Assembly (NCBI RefSeq): GCF_914271545.1
Contig: NZ_CAJZAH010000010.1
Location: 62,001 to 126,000, forward strand
DNA: 64,000 nt
From: Cupriavidus respiraculi
GTDB taxonomy: Bacteria; Pseudomonadota; Gammaproteobacteria; Burkholderiales; Burkholderiaceae
Direction of reading: 5' to 3'
In this document: in pieces, positions 42,949-51,129 of the stretch
Layout of the letters: each line of letters begins with the position of its first letter
Numbering within the stretch: position 1 is the first letter of the stretch
Notes under the pieces: generated by a model
The model's input: the letters and a program-made list of their open reading frames with translations, nothing else
Databases searched by the model: none
Told to the model about the DNA's origin: nothing
Program-made: the position numbers and the translations under genes

Positions 42949-44088
42949 ATGTCACGCAATATCTCCGCCGGGCTGCTCCTGTCGGCCCTGGCCTGCGCGG
43001 CTTCCGGTGTCCTCGCGATGCCCCTTGCGCATCCCACTAGCGGGTCGCAGACGGACAAGGGGGCGCCGGCCGCGCTGCAGGCTCGGCTGGACCGCCTTGC
43101 GCATCTTTCCGCGTCGCCGTCGCGCACCCGGGCGCAGTGCTGGATTGATCTGGCTCGCCGGGAGCGGCAGCAGAGCGCGACCCATGCAAACCGCACGCCG
43201 GACAAGGCGCTTCACAACGCCGATGCGCTGATTGGCGCGCTGGAGGAGGGGCGGGGCAACGCGCCGGTGGAGCCGATCTTTACGGAGCGTGTGTATCCCT
43301 CCACCGATCCGCGTCACGGTCGGCCCAGCTGGTTCGCCGATATCCGGCAGATCGAGGACGCGCTGGCGGCGTACCGCGACCGCCATTGCGAAACGCCGCT
43401 GTCGGCCTGCCTGGACGTGGCGTACCAGAGCGTGATGGAGAACATGGAGGAAAGCCGGGGCGGGCGGTGGCATCACGGTCGCACGGAAGTCGACCACGCC
43501 CTCGCCCTGGCGCGCCGAACGCCCGATGACCTGGCCGCGTGTGCGGGTCGGCCGACCGCCACGCCGCTGGCGGATCCGGCGCCGGTTGCTACGGCTCCTA
43601 GGCAACGGGTTGTGATCGCGCAGCGCCTGGCCGCTGACGCGCTGTTTGGATTTGATCGCGCGGATCTCACCACGGCGGGCAGGGAAGCGCTCGATCGGTT
43701 CGTGTCGGGGCTGGCGCAGCGTTCGGACGTGGTCCGGATCCGGGTGGTCGGCTACACCGACCGCTTCGGCGGCGACGCCTACAACGTGGCGCTGTCCCGG
43801 CGAAGGGCGCAGGCGGTACGTCGGTATCTGCAGGCGCGGGCGGTCAAGCTGCCGATCGTGGAGATTGGTGCCGGCGCGTCAAGACCCCGTGCGGATTGTC
43901 CCGGGCGGGCGGATGAGGCGACGGTCGCTTGCCTGCAGCCGAACCGGCGCGTCGAGTTGACGGCGGAGTCCTCTGCGGAGCTTGAGACTTCGTCCGGGTT
44001 CCCCCCGCACGAGTCTGCGTTCGCAAGCGGTGCTATTGAGGCCGAGCGCCAGTTGGCCGAGACCGTTGCCGGAGGGGACCAGCCATGA
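42949..44088 (+). CDS. OmpA-family protein leading the T4SS genes
   Basis: 379 residues. Signal peptide 1-23 (SAGLLLSALACAASGVLA). Residues 25-200 are a helical region of unknown family with conserved Cys pairs (QCWIDLARRERQQSATHANR; HCETPLSACLDVAYQSVME). Residues about 225-340 form an OmpA peptidoglycan-binding domain: DALFGFDRADLTTAGREALD, RIRVVGYTDRFGGDAYNVAL, SRRRAQAVRRYLQAR and NRRVELTAES. It would sit in the periplasm tied to the wall. AAAGGA precedes the ATG. Its stop overlaps virB2 by 4 bp (ATGA), so it belongs to the same operon and may support the pilus base or adhesin. Confidence 0.88.
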   Translation: MSRNISAGLLLSALACAASGVLAMPLAHPTSGSQTDKGAPAALQARLDRLAHLSASPSRTRAQCWIDLARRERQQSATHANRTPDKALHNADALIGALEEGRGNAPVEPIFTERVYPSTDPRHGRPSWFADIRQIEDALAAYRDRHCETPLSACLDVAYQSVMENMEESRGGRWHHGRTEVDHALALARRTPDDLAACAGRPTATPLADPAPVATAPRQRVVIAQRLAADALFGFDRADLTTAGREALDRFVSGLAQRSDVVRIRVVGYTDRFGGDAYNVALSRRRAQAVRRYLQARAVKLPIVEIGAGASRPRADCPGRADEATVACLQPNRRVELTAESSAELETSSGFPPHESAFASGAIEAERQLAETVAGGDQP

Positions 44089-44450
44089 GGGTCCGGGATA
44101 TTTGCGCTTTAACGCGCTTGGCGAGGACGGTCGAGCGTGCGGAGCCGGTCTTCCACGCTGCCTCGCACGTCGTGATCGCGGCGGCGCTGGTGCTGCCGCA
44201 ATGCGCCCATGCGCAAGGGGTAGGTGGCATCGGCTCAGGGGTCACCGATCTGCTGAAGATGGTGGCCAACCTCGTGGTGTTCGAGTGGGGCTACTACCTC
44301 GGCATCATCCTCCTCGCCTTCCAGGGCTATCGCTGGAAGACCGGCCGCTGCGATCTGATGGAACTGGGCAGGTGGGCGTTCGGGATCATTCTGGTGTTCT
44401 TCGCCCCGAATATCGTGACGGAGTTCCGTGGTCGGGCGGGCGGGATATGA
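44085..44450 (+). CDS. virB2: VirB2/TrbC-like pilin
   Basis: 121 residues. A long leader of about 43 residues ends at AHAQGVGG, giving a mature pilin of about 77 residues with two hydrophobic segments (LLKMVANLVVFEWGYYLGII, then GRWAFGIILVFFAPNIV). This fits the major subunit of the conjugative pilus. It overlaps both neighbours by 4 bp (ATGA). The family diverges fast, so the call rests on length, membrane pattern and position before virB3-virB4. Confidence 0.8.
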   Translation: MRVRDICALTRLARTVERAEPVFHAASHVVIAAALVLPQCAHAQGVGGIGSGVTDLLKMVANLVVFEWGYYLGIILLAFQGYRWKTGRCDLMELGRWAFGIILVFFAPNIVTEFRGRAGGI

Positions 44451-44746
44451 GCACAGCGACGCTGACTTTCGATGAGGGGGAGGCGCTGGTCGTCTCGATG
44501 ACACGGCCGACGATGATCGGCGGGTTGACGCTGAACAGCATCGCGCTGAGCCTGTATCTGCCTGGGATCGCGATGCTGCTGACACGCTCGGTCGTGCCGG
44601 CGGTGCTGGTGCCGGCGCTGCTGCTGGCGAGCTATCTGGTCTGTCTCAGGGACGTATATCTGTTCGATGTGGCGTTGGCCGCGATGCATCTGAAGCCGGG
44701 CCGCAACACGCCGTTATGGGGGTGCCGCCGCTATGCCCCTCGCTGA
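44447..44746 (+). CDS. virB3: VirB3-like inner-membrane T4SS protein
   Basis: 99 residues. EGEALVVSMTRPTMIGGL is the typical VirB3 N terminus (xxLTRPxxxxG), followed by two hydrophobic segments (SIALSLYLPGIAMLL; VPAVLVPALLLASYLVCL) and DVYLFDVALAAMHLK. It assists VirB4 at the inner membrane. It overlaps virB2 by 4 bp and virB4 by 14 bp. Confidence 0.88.
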   Translation: MSTATLTFDEGEALVVSMTRPTMIGGLTLNSIALSLYLPGIAMLLTRSVVPAVLVPALLLASYLVCLRDVYLFDVALAAMHLKPGRNTPLWGCRRYAPR

Positions 44747-47399
44747 TCTGCTGCGACGCCATTGCGATATGGCGTTGTCGATGCCGGCACCGGCGGGCGC
44801 GCGCCTGGACCCGCGGGAACTGATCGCCAGCGACATGATCCCGTACACGGTCCACTACGACGACCACACGGTGGTGACCAAGGACGACGGTCTGCTGCAG
44901 GTGATCAGGATTGATGGCCTGCATTTCGAGTCGCTGAGCGCGGAGCAGATCCGTCAGTTCGAGCGGCGGCGCAATACCGTGCTGCGGGCGATCGCCGGCA
45001 GCGATCGTATGGTCTACGTGCACCTGATCCGGCGCAAGGTCGCCGCGTATCCCGATGGCGATGGGGAGGTCTGGTTTGCGCGCGAGTTCAATGCGGCGTG
45101 GCGGGCGCGCTACGCGTCCCGGGCGTTCTATGTGAACGAGATCTATGTGTCGATCGTGTGCACGCGCTTTCGGCGGGGTGCGCCGGGGCTGCTCGACCGA
45201 GCCTTTGGCGCGCTGTCGGGCGGCAAGGGTGGCGGGGATGACGCGCTCGCGGGCTATGCCCAGCTGGCCAAGGATCTGTATGCCGCCTCCCAGTTGCTGC
45301 TGCAGTCGTTGTCGGACTATGGGGCGCGGCGGCTATGCGTTCAGCGCAGGCCCGTCTTCGCGGAGGCACGTGTGGCGCGCACGGCCGCGCGGCGGGAGAT
45401 TGTCCGCTGTCATCGGCATTGGGACGATTTCCTGCGGCTGTATGGGGAGGCGGAGGACTACAGCCGGGAGGAAGTGGAGGACTTCCTGGGGGAGGAGGTC
45501 TCGGAGATCGCCAGTTTTCTGCACTACTTGGTCAATCTGCAGCAGGCGCGAGTGCCCGTGAGCAGCATGCCGCTGGACCGCGCGCTGGCGGCGTCGTGGC
45601 TCGATTTCGGGTTGCTGGGCAACACGATGGTGGCCGAGGGGCTTGGCGAGCGGCGCGCCGCCGCGGTATTGAGCATGGCGGAATGGCCGGCGCGCACGCC
45701 GTCGCGGATGCTGGACGAGTTTCTGCGCCAGCCGGTGGAAGCCATCATCACGCAGTCGTTTGCCTTCACGGATCGCATCAGCGCGGAGCAGGCGCTGCGT
45801 CAGGAGCGGCGGCGCGTTACGGTCAACGATCGCGAGGGGCTCGCCACGGAGGATCGCGACGAGCTGGCCCGGGGCCTGCAGGAGCTAGCCAGCGGTCGCT
45901 CGGTCAATGGCCTGCATCACCTGACCATGCTGGTGCATGTGCCGGTGGCCACGGGCCATGGCGATGCGGTGGCGGACCGGCGGCAGACCTTTGCGAAGCT
46001 CGACGCCGCCGTTGCCATGTTCAAGAAGGCATTCGTCAATCTGGGCGTGCGACCGGTGCGCGAGCGCTTTGCGCTGGAGACGTTCTTCTGGGCACAGCTG
46101 CCCGGGCAGGCGCAGCACTTTCTGGGGCGCAGGGGCAAGATTGCATCGGCGAACTTTGCGGGCTTCGCGTCGCTTCACAACTTTGCCCAGGGGCGGATCG
46201 ACGGCAATCTGTGGGGGCCCGCAATCATGCCGTTCGAGACCGAGAGCGGCACCGCGCACTACTTCAATTTCCATCGGGAGATGGACGGCATGGTGTCGGG
46301 CCATACCGCGATCACGGCGGATACCGGGTCGGGCAAGACCACGATCCTGTCGGCGCTGATCGCGATGGCCGACAAGGTCCGGCCACGGGTGGTCTGGTTC
46401 GACAATCGTGAAGGCGCCCGGGTCTTTATGGAGGCGATGGGCGCGCGGCATACGACGCTGACGGTCCAGGGCAGGACTGGCTGGAATCCCTTCCAGCTGC
46501 CGGACACGGCGGAGAACCGCGCCTACCTGGTCGAGCTGCAGATGCTGATGCGCACCTGCTATGGCGGCGCGGCGAGCGCCGACGATATCGAACGCTTCCA
46601 GCATGCCGTCTCGGAAAACTATTCCCTGCCGCCGGCGGACCGGCGACTGCGCAATGTCGCGTGGTGCTATGGCCAGGGCGGGCTTGCACGCGACATGCGC
46701 GTTTGGCACGGCGCCAGAGGCGAGGAGGGCGCCAACGCCGGGGTGTTCGACAACGCCGACGACAACCTCGACCTGGCGGCCTGCCGCTACCACTGCTACG
46801 AGATGCGGCAGCTGATCCGCGACGGCGTGGCGCGGCCGGAACTGCCGGTCGTGCTGAGCTATCCCTTCCACCGAATCGCGCAGGCGATGAACGGGGAGCC
46901 CTTCATTCTGGTGCTGGAGGAGGGGCAGAACCTGGTGCGGCATCCGTACTGGCGCGACAAGATCGACAGCTACATCATGCAGATGCGTCGCAACAACGGT
47001 GTGCTGATCTTCGTTACGCCGGATCCCAAGTATCTCTACTGCGAAACCGACGCGATCCTTAAGCAGACGGCGACCAAGATCTATCTGCCCAATGCGGAAG
47101 CGCGGCGGGCCGACTATGTCGACGCGCTGGGTCTGACCGAAGCGGAGTTTCGGTTTATCCGGGACACGCCCCCGGGACAGCGCAAGTTCCTGATCCGCCG
47201 GGGCAACGAATCAGTGCGTGCCGCCTTCGATCTGTCCGACCTCCCGCAGTTTATCCCGGTGCTGTCGTCCAACGACAAGGGCGTCGCGCTGATGAAAGCC
47301 ATCCAGACGGAGCTCGGGACCGACGACCCGGCGCAATGGGTGCCGGTGTTTATGGCACGCGCGCTGGCGCAGAACACGCACAACGTGGGGCGGGGCTGA
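44733..47399 (+). CDS. virB4: VirB4 T4SS ATPase
   Basis: 888 residues, a normal length. The N-terminal CagE/TrbE/VirB domain (YTVHYDDHTVVTKDDGLLQV; GLGERRAAAVLSMAEWPART; LMVHVPVATGHGDA-like segment) is followed by the ATPase: GHTAITADTGSGKTTILSAL (Walker A about 529-537), RVVWFDNREGARVFMEAMG, PFILVLEEGQNLVRH (Walker B about 724, EEGQ instead of DE), MQMRRNNGVLIFVTPDP, and TKIYLPNAEARRADYVDALG. It energises pilus assembly and substrate transfer at the inner-membrane base. It overlaps virB3, and virB5 begins 1 bp after its stop. Confidence 0.95.
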   Translation: MPLADLLRRHCDMALSMPAPAGARLDPRELIASDMIPYTVHYDDHTVVTKDDGLLQVIRIDGLHFESLSAEQIRQFERRRNTVLRAIAGSDRMVYVHLIRRKVAAYPDGDGEVWFAREFNAAWRARYASRAFYVNEIYVSIVCTRFRRGAPGLLDRAFGALSGGKGGGDDALAGYAQLAKDLYAASQLLLQSLSDYGARRLCVQRRPVFAEARVARTAARREIVRCHRHWDDFLRLYGEAEDYSREEVEDFLGEEVSEIASFLHYLVNLQQARVPVSSMPLDRALAASWLDFGLLGNTMVAEGLGERRAAAVLSMAEWPARTPSRMLDEFLRQPVEAIITQSFAFTDRISAEQALRQERRRVTVNDREGLATEDRDELARGLQELASGRSVNGLHHLTMLVHVPVATGHGDAVADRRQTFAKLDAAVAMFKKAFVNLGVRPVRERFALETFFWAQLPGQAQHFLGRRGKIASANFAGFASLHNFAQGRIDGNLWGPAIMPFETESGTAHYFNFHREMDGMVSGHTAITADTGSGKTTILSALIAMADKVRPRVVWFDNREGARVFMEAMGARHTTLTVQGRTGWNPFQLPDTAENRAYLVELQMLMRTCYGGAASADDIERFQHAVSENYSLPPADRRLRNVAWCYGQGGLARDMRVWHGARGEEGANAGVFDNADDNLDLAACRYHCYEMRQLIRDGVARPELPVVLSYPFHRIAQAMNGEPFILVLEEGQNLVRHPYWRDKIDSYIMQMRRNNGVLIFVTPDPKYLYCETDAILKQTATKIYLPNAEARRADYVDALGLTEAEFRFIRDTPPGQRKFLIRRGNESVRAAFDLSDLPQFIPVLSSNDKGVALMKAIQTELGTDDPAQWVPVFMARALAQNTHNVGRG

Positions 47400-47400
47400 C

Positions 47401-48090
47401 ATGGGTGCCAGTGCCCGCGTAAGGGGCCGAGCGGCGATGGTCGCCGTGATCCTTGCCGCCGTGGTACTCGCAGTAGGTCCCCTGCCTGCGCGGGCGAGCG
47501 GCATCCCGACTGTGGATGTGGCCGCGATCGTGCAGCTGAAGCTGCAGTACGACCAGTTGCTGCAGCAGTACGACACGCTGCGGCATCAGTACGAGGCCGT
47601 GACGGGGCATTACGGCCGCGGCGCCGGCTTTGGCGAGGCGGTCACGGCCGCGTCGGTCGTTCCAGGGTCGTGGCAGGCCGTGGTGGCGGAGCAGTCCAGA
47701 GGCGCGTTCGGGGCGCGCCAGGCGCAGGCCGAGGCGCTGATCCGCACCGCGCCGCCGGATAGCTTCGCGGATCCGGCTTCGCCGGCAGCGACCAGCTATC
47801 GGTTCGGCACGGACGCGGTGCGCAGCGCGATGGCTGGCGGCGACGCGCTGTACGCCCAGGCGCAGGTGCATCTGGCCAATCTGTCTCGGCTCGGCCAGCA
47901 GGTCGACACGACGGAAAATATCAAGGACGGGCAGGACCTGCAGAACCGCATCGCCGCAGAGAGCGGCCTGCTGCAAAGCGCGCTGGCCAAGCTGGCGACG
48001 CTCAACATGAATCTGCAGGCCTCGGTGGCCAATCAGGTGAATCAGGCGACGGCGCAGCGCCAGCGGTACTTCGCGCCGACGACGAAATAG
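47401..48090 (+). CDS. virB5: VirB5-like minor pilin
   Basis: 229 residues. Signal peptide 1-32 (AMVAVILAAVVLAVGPLPARA). The mature part is helical and Gln-rich (VAAIVQLKLQYDQLLQQYDT; LRHQYEAVTGHYGRG), the usual VirB5/TrwJ pattern, and ends in NLQASVANQVNQATAQRQRY. It would sit at the pilus tip or base and help with adhesion. Identified by order and helical pattern. Confidence 0.85.
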   Translation: MGASARVRGRAAMVAVILAAVVLAVGPLPARASGIPTVDVAAIVQLKLQYDQLLQQYDTLRHQYEAVTGHYGRGAGFGEAVTAASVVPGSWQAVVAEQSRGAFGARQAQAEALIRTAPPDSFADPASPAATSYRFGTDAVRSAMAGGDALYAQAQVHLANLSRLGQQVDTTENIKDGQDLQNRIAAESGLLQSALAKLATLNMNLQASVANQVNQATAQRQRYFAPTTK

Positions 48091-48139
48091 CTCGGTTCCT
48101 TCGTTCAGCACACGCCCCGGGCGGGGCAGGGAGTCTTCG

Positions 48140-48367
48140 ATGAAGCGATGCATGACCTTGCTGGCGGTGGTGACGGCCCCCGTCTGGCTGCCGATCTGGT
48201 TGCCGCTGTGGTTGTTGCGGCGGTGCTGGCGCGCGCTGGCGGCGCTCACGCTGGCGGGTTTTCTGGGTGGCTGCGCGGCGGCCTCGAATCGATTCGACAC
48301 GTCTCCGTGCGCGTGCGCCTTCCTGCCGGTCAATGTGTCGGCGGCCGAGGTAACGGGCCATGCCTGA
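48140..48367 (+). CDS. Small lipoprotein in the T4SS operon (VirB7-position candidate)
   Basis: 75 residues with GGGAG upstream. The N terminus has two hydrophobic, Trp-rich stretches (APVWLPIWLPLWLLRRCW; ALAALTLAGFLGGC). The second ends in a lipobox LGGC at about 42-45. The mature tail includes RFDTSPCACAFLPVN. A small lipoprotein between virB5 and virB6 fits a VirB7-like outer-membrane anchor for VirB9 or an entry-exclusion lipoprotein. The long leader is unusual. Confidence 0.6.
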   Translation: MKRCMTLLAVVTAPVWLPIWLPLWLLRRCWRALAALTLAGFLGGCAAASNRFDTSPCACAFLPVNVSAAEVTGHA

Positions 48368-48737
48368 GATCCGTGGGCGTGACATCCGCTTGATGCTGAT
48401 CGGCGGCGCGCTTGGGGCCTTGGGCGCGATGGGCGGCCTTGGGGCGCTGGGTGCGATGGCGGGCCTGAGTGCAGGCGGGAGGCAACCGTTGTCCCCGTCG
48501 GCGCTAGGGCAGCCGTGCGGGCTTTCGTCGGGGCGGGCGCGGGCGTATTTCGGTGGGGCCGGAGAGGACGGTGCGGCGTCGCGCACGGAAGGGTCGGCAG
48601 ATGCCGCAGAGTCGGTGCCGGGGGACGGGGCCGCGCAGAATACGACGCCGGATTGCGATGACAATGCCCATGACGAGGCGGCGTTCGTCCCGCTGCGGTG
48701 CCGGCGCGATTCTCTGCCCGGCGAGGTATCGCGATGA
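48360..48737 (+). CDS. Hypothetical membrane protein in the T4SS operon
   Basis: 125 residues. It overlaps the lipoprotein gene by 8 bp and virB6 by 4 bp, so it is clearly part of the operon. The N-terminal Gly/Ala-rich hydrophobic segment (LMLIGGALGALGAMGGLGAL) is followed by a Gly/Ser/Ala-rich polar tail with several Cys (QPCGLSS; TTPDCDDNAHDEAAF; PLRCRRD). Not a recognised family. It may be an accessory specific to this T4SS branch. Confidence 0.6.
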   Translation: MPEIRGRDIRLMLIGGALGALGAMGGLGALGAMAGLSAGGRQPLSPSALGQPCGLSSGRARAYFGGAGEDGAASRTEGSADAAESVPGDGAAQNTTPDCDDNAHDEAAFVPLRCRRDSLPGEVSR

Positions 48738-49618
48738 GCGCGGTGACACTGGGGGGCATGCTGGGCGCGGCCGACGGCATGACGCGCTCGTTTCTGGCCA
48801 GCACGTATCCGGCGGTGGCCCGCAGCGTCGCGGCTCCGGTGTATTGCGGGGCGGTCCTGTACTGGGCGCTGCATGGGTACAAGGTGATGGCGGGCCACGC
48901 GGCGCTCGACTGGAGCGAGCTGGTCACCAAGGCGGCGATGACGGCGATCGTGTTCGGCACGTTGAACTGGGGCGGTCTGGCGGGCGAGATCTACCAGGCG
49001 TTCGTCTCGACGATGAACGGAACCGCGGCCACGATCATGGCAGGCGAGCCGACGGTCGACATGCTCGATGCCTTGTGGGTCAACGTCAATGCGGTGTCCG
49101 ACACGCTGCGCAACAGCAGTCTGTACGAGATGGGCATGATCCTGGACGGCTTCGGTCTGTGGATCGTCAACACGATCCTGTTTGCCATTGCGCTGGGTTA
49201 TCTCACCCTCGCCAAATTCGGCCTGGCGATCACGATGGTGCTGTTGCCCCTGTTTGTCGGCTTCGGGATGTTTCCACTCACGCGCCAGTGGCTGATGAAC
49301 TGGCTCGGCTACATGATGTCGTTCGCCTTTCTCTACATCCTGGTGATCGCCATCGTGCGGTTCGGCTTTGCCGCGTTCGGCGATGCCGTGCGCGAGGCGG
49401 GGCAGGCGGCGGGCGTGATCGGATCGAAGGGCGTGCGCAGTGCGCTGACGGCCGAGCTGTTTTTGCTCGAGACCTCGCTGTGCATTTTCATGTGGCGGGC
49501 CCGGGAATGGGCAGGCAGCCTGGCCGGCGCGACTACGTCGTCTTCCGGCGCGCTGATGCTGGTGATGCGCGGGGCGTTGCCCCGGGGAGGGCAGGGTGCG
49601 AGCCGCGGCAAACGTTGA
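48734..49618 (+). CDS. virB6: VirB6-like polytopic inner-membrane protein
   Basis: 294 residues with at least five hydrophobic segments (VAAPVYCGAVLYWALHGYKV; KAAMTAIVFGTLNWGGL; LWIVNTILFAIALGYLTLA; LAITMVLLPLFVGFGMFPL; YMMSFAFLYILVIAIVRFGF). The order and the middle GLAITMVLLPLFVGFGMF patch are typical of VirB6/TrbL. It forms the inner-membrane channel region. The start is set by the ATGA overlap with the preceding gene. Confidence 0.9.
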   Translation: MSAVTLGGMLGAADGMTRSFLASTYPAVARSVAAPVYCGAVLYWALHGYKVMAGHAALDWSELVTKAAMTAIVFGTLNWGGLAGEIYQAFVSTMNGTAATIMAGEPTVDMLDALWVNVNAVSDTLRNSSLYEMGMILDGFGLWIVNTILFAIALGYLTLAKFGLAITMVLLPLFVGFGMFPLTRQWLMNWLGYMMSFAFLYILVIAIVRFGFAAFGDAVREAGQAAGVIGSKGVRSALTAELFLLETSLCIFMWRAREWAGSLAGATTSSSGALMLVMRGALPRGGQGASRGKR

Positions 49619-49643
49619 TGGCGCGGGCAGTGGCCGGGGAACC

Positions 49644-50297
49644 ATGGTGGGCGATCCGACGACGCGCGCGTTGCAGTTGGGCGGGACGAACAAGCTGCGG
49701 CAGCAGCGCAACCGCGCCTATCTGTTCAACGGCCTGCAGGCGGTTTGCCTGGTGGCGCTGTCCGCGGCGGTATGGCGGCTGGCGGATGTGCATACCGTGA
49801 TCCCGGTGGTGTCGGTGATCGACGCCAATGGCCACGTGACCCGGCAGTCGGTCGTCAGTCCTCAGACGATCGCGGGCCACGAGAGTTTCGTGCAAAGCCA
49901 GGTGTTCAACTTTGTGACGTACTGCAATACGTTCGATCCGGCCTGGCGGCAGCACTACGCGGATCTGTGCCGGCTGCACGCGACCACGGCCGTGGCGCGC
50001 CAGTACGAGGCCGAGACCGCTGCCGACAACCCGGACAACCCGTATTACGCGGTGGGCCCTGGCGGTCGCCGCTATCCGCGCATCACGGCGGTGACGTCGT
50101 TGGGGCGGGATGCCTATCAGGTGTCGTTCCGCTCGATCACGGAGCGGCCGGGGGCGGAGGCGACGACGGAGTATTTCACGGCATTGGTTCACTACACCAT
50201 CACCTATCAGCCGCTGGCGCTGGGCGACCGTTGGGTCAATCCTCTGGGGTTCGCCGCCACGGCGTATCGCAAGGATCAGGAGCTGGCGCGCCAGTAG
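49644..50297 (+). CDS. virB8: VirB8-like inner-membrane bridge protein
   Basis: 217 residues from the ATG at 49644 with GGGGA before it. A GTG at 49596, which has a good GGGAGG site and overlaps virB6, is a real alternative (233 residues). One transmembrane segment at about 27-46 (YLFNGLQAVCLVALSAAVWR) is followed by a periplasmic VirB8 domain: VIPVVSVIDANGHVTRQSV, ESFVQSQVFNFVTYCNTFD, YQVSFRSITERPG and YFTALVHYTITYQPLALGDR, with NPLGFAATAY at the end. It links the inner complex to VirB9/VirB10. Confidence 0.9.
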   Translation: MVGDPTTRALQLGGTNKLRQQRNRAYLFNGLQAVCLVALSAAVWRLADVHTVIPVVSVIDANGHVTRQSVVSPQTIAGHESFVQSQVFNFVTYCNTFDPAWRQHYADLCRLHATTAVARQYEAETAADNPDNPYYAVGPGGRRYPRITAVTSLGRDAYQVSFRSITERPGAEATTEYFTALVHYTITYQPLALGDRWVNPLGFAATAYRKDQELARQ

Positions 50298-50325
50298 GCG
50301 CTGCCACGATATCGGGGATACCACC

Positions 50326-51129
50326 ATGACATGGCAGGGCAGGCGGGTGTCAATCGGGATGCTGTCGGGGCTGGGGCTCGCTCTCGGGCTTGTTGCGAGT
50401 CCGGCCGTGTATGCCGCAAAGGCGCCGCGGCCCGTGCTGACGGACACCCGTGTCAGGCAGGTTCTATTCGATCCGAATCAGGTGTACGAGGTCGCCGGCA
50501 CCTACGGGTATCAGACGGCCATCGAATTCAGCCAGGGCGAGTCGATCAAGGTGGTGTCGCTTGGCGACAGCATCGCCTGGCAGGCCGTGCCGTACCGCAA
50601 TCGCCTGTTCCTCAAGCCGGTGGAGCCCAACGCGTCGACCAACCTGACCGTGATCACGGACAAGCGGACGTATTTTTTCCGGCTGCGGGGTGCCGCGGCG
50701 TCGCAGCCGATGACCTTCGTGGTTCGGTTCGTCTATCCGGGCAGCGGCGGCCGGGACGCGCAGGGCCGCCATGGGGATGGCGACGCGCCGGGCGGGCGCG
50801 CCGGCGGGCAGAGCGTCGACATCGGCAGGCTCAACTTCGACTACGGGCAGTCCGGAGACCGGGCGGCGATTCCGCTGATTCGGGCGTTCGACGACGGGCA
50901 GTTCACCTATCTGTTGTTCGACAAGGACGGCGACGTGCCGGCGGTGTACCTGGTGGCGGCGGACGGCACGGAGTCGGTGGTCAATACCCGGCGCGAAGGT
51001 GAGTACCTGGTGGTGGAGCGCGTCGGCGCGCGCTTCACGCTGCGCAGTGGCAAGGCTTACCTGTGTCTGCAGAATCGCCGCCTCGCCGGGCGCGGGGCGG
51101 CGCCGACGGAGGGAGGCGGCAATGGATGA
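50326..51129 (+). CDS. virB9: VirB9-like outer-membrane core protein
   Basis: 267 residues. Signal peptide 1-26 (GMLSGLGLALGLVASPAVYA). The N-terminal domain is well conserved (VRQVLFDPNQVYEVAGTYGY; QTAIEFSQGESIKVVSLGDS; RLFLKPVEPNASTNLTVITD; KRTYFFRL). A Gly/Asp/Arg-rich linker follows, then the C-terminal VirB9/CagX domain (DGQFTYLLFDKDGDVPAVYL; EYLVVERVGARFTLRSGKAY). It forms the outer-membrane core with VirB7-like and VirB10. It overlaps virB10 by 8 bp. Confidence 0.94.
   Translation: MTWQGRRVSIGMLSGLGLALGLVASPAVYAAKAPRPVLTDTRVRQVLFDPNQVYEVAGTYGYQTAIEFSQGESIKVVSLGDSIAWQAVPYRNRLFLKPVEPNASTNLTVITDKRTYFFRLRGAAASQPMTFVVRFVYPGSGGRDAQGRHGDGDAPGGRAGGQSVDIGRLNFDYGQSGDRAAIPLIRAFDDGQFTYLLFDKDGDVPAVYLVAADGTESVVNTRREGEYLVVERVGARFTLRSGKAYLCLQNRRLAGRGAAPTEGGGNG

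Noticed and set aside
45335-46943. Alternative frames inside virB4 on both strands
   Set aside because: The VirB4 frame carries all family motifs. The others are low-complexity shadows.
47350-49711. Two leftward open frames of 536 and 569 codons opposite virB5, virB6 and their neighbours
   Set aside because: They are Arg/Pro/His-rich shadow translations of high-G+C T4SS genes with no recognisable domain.
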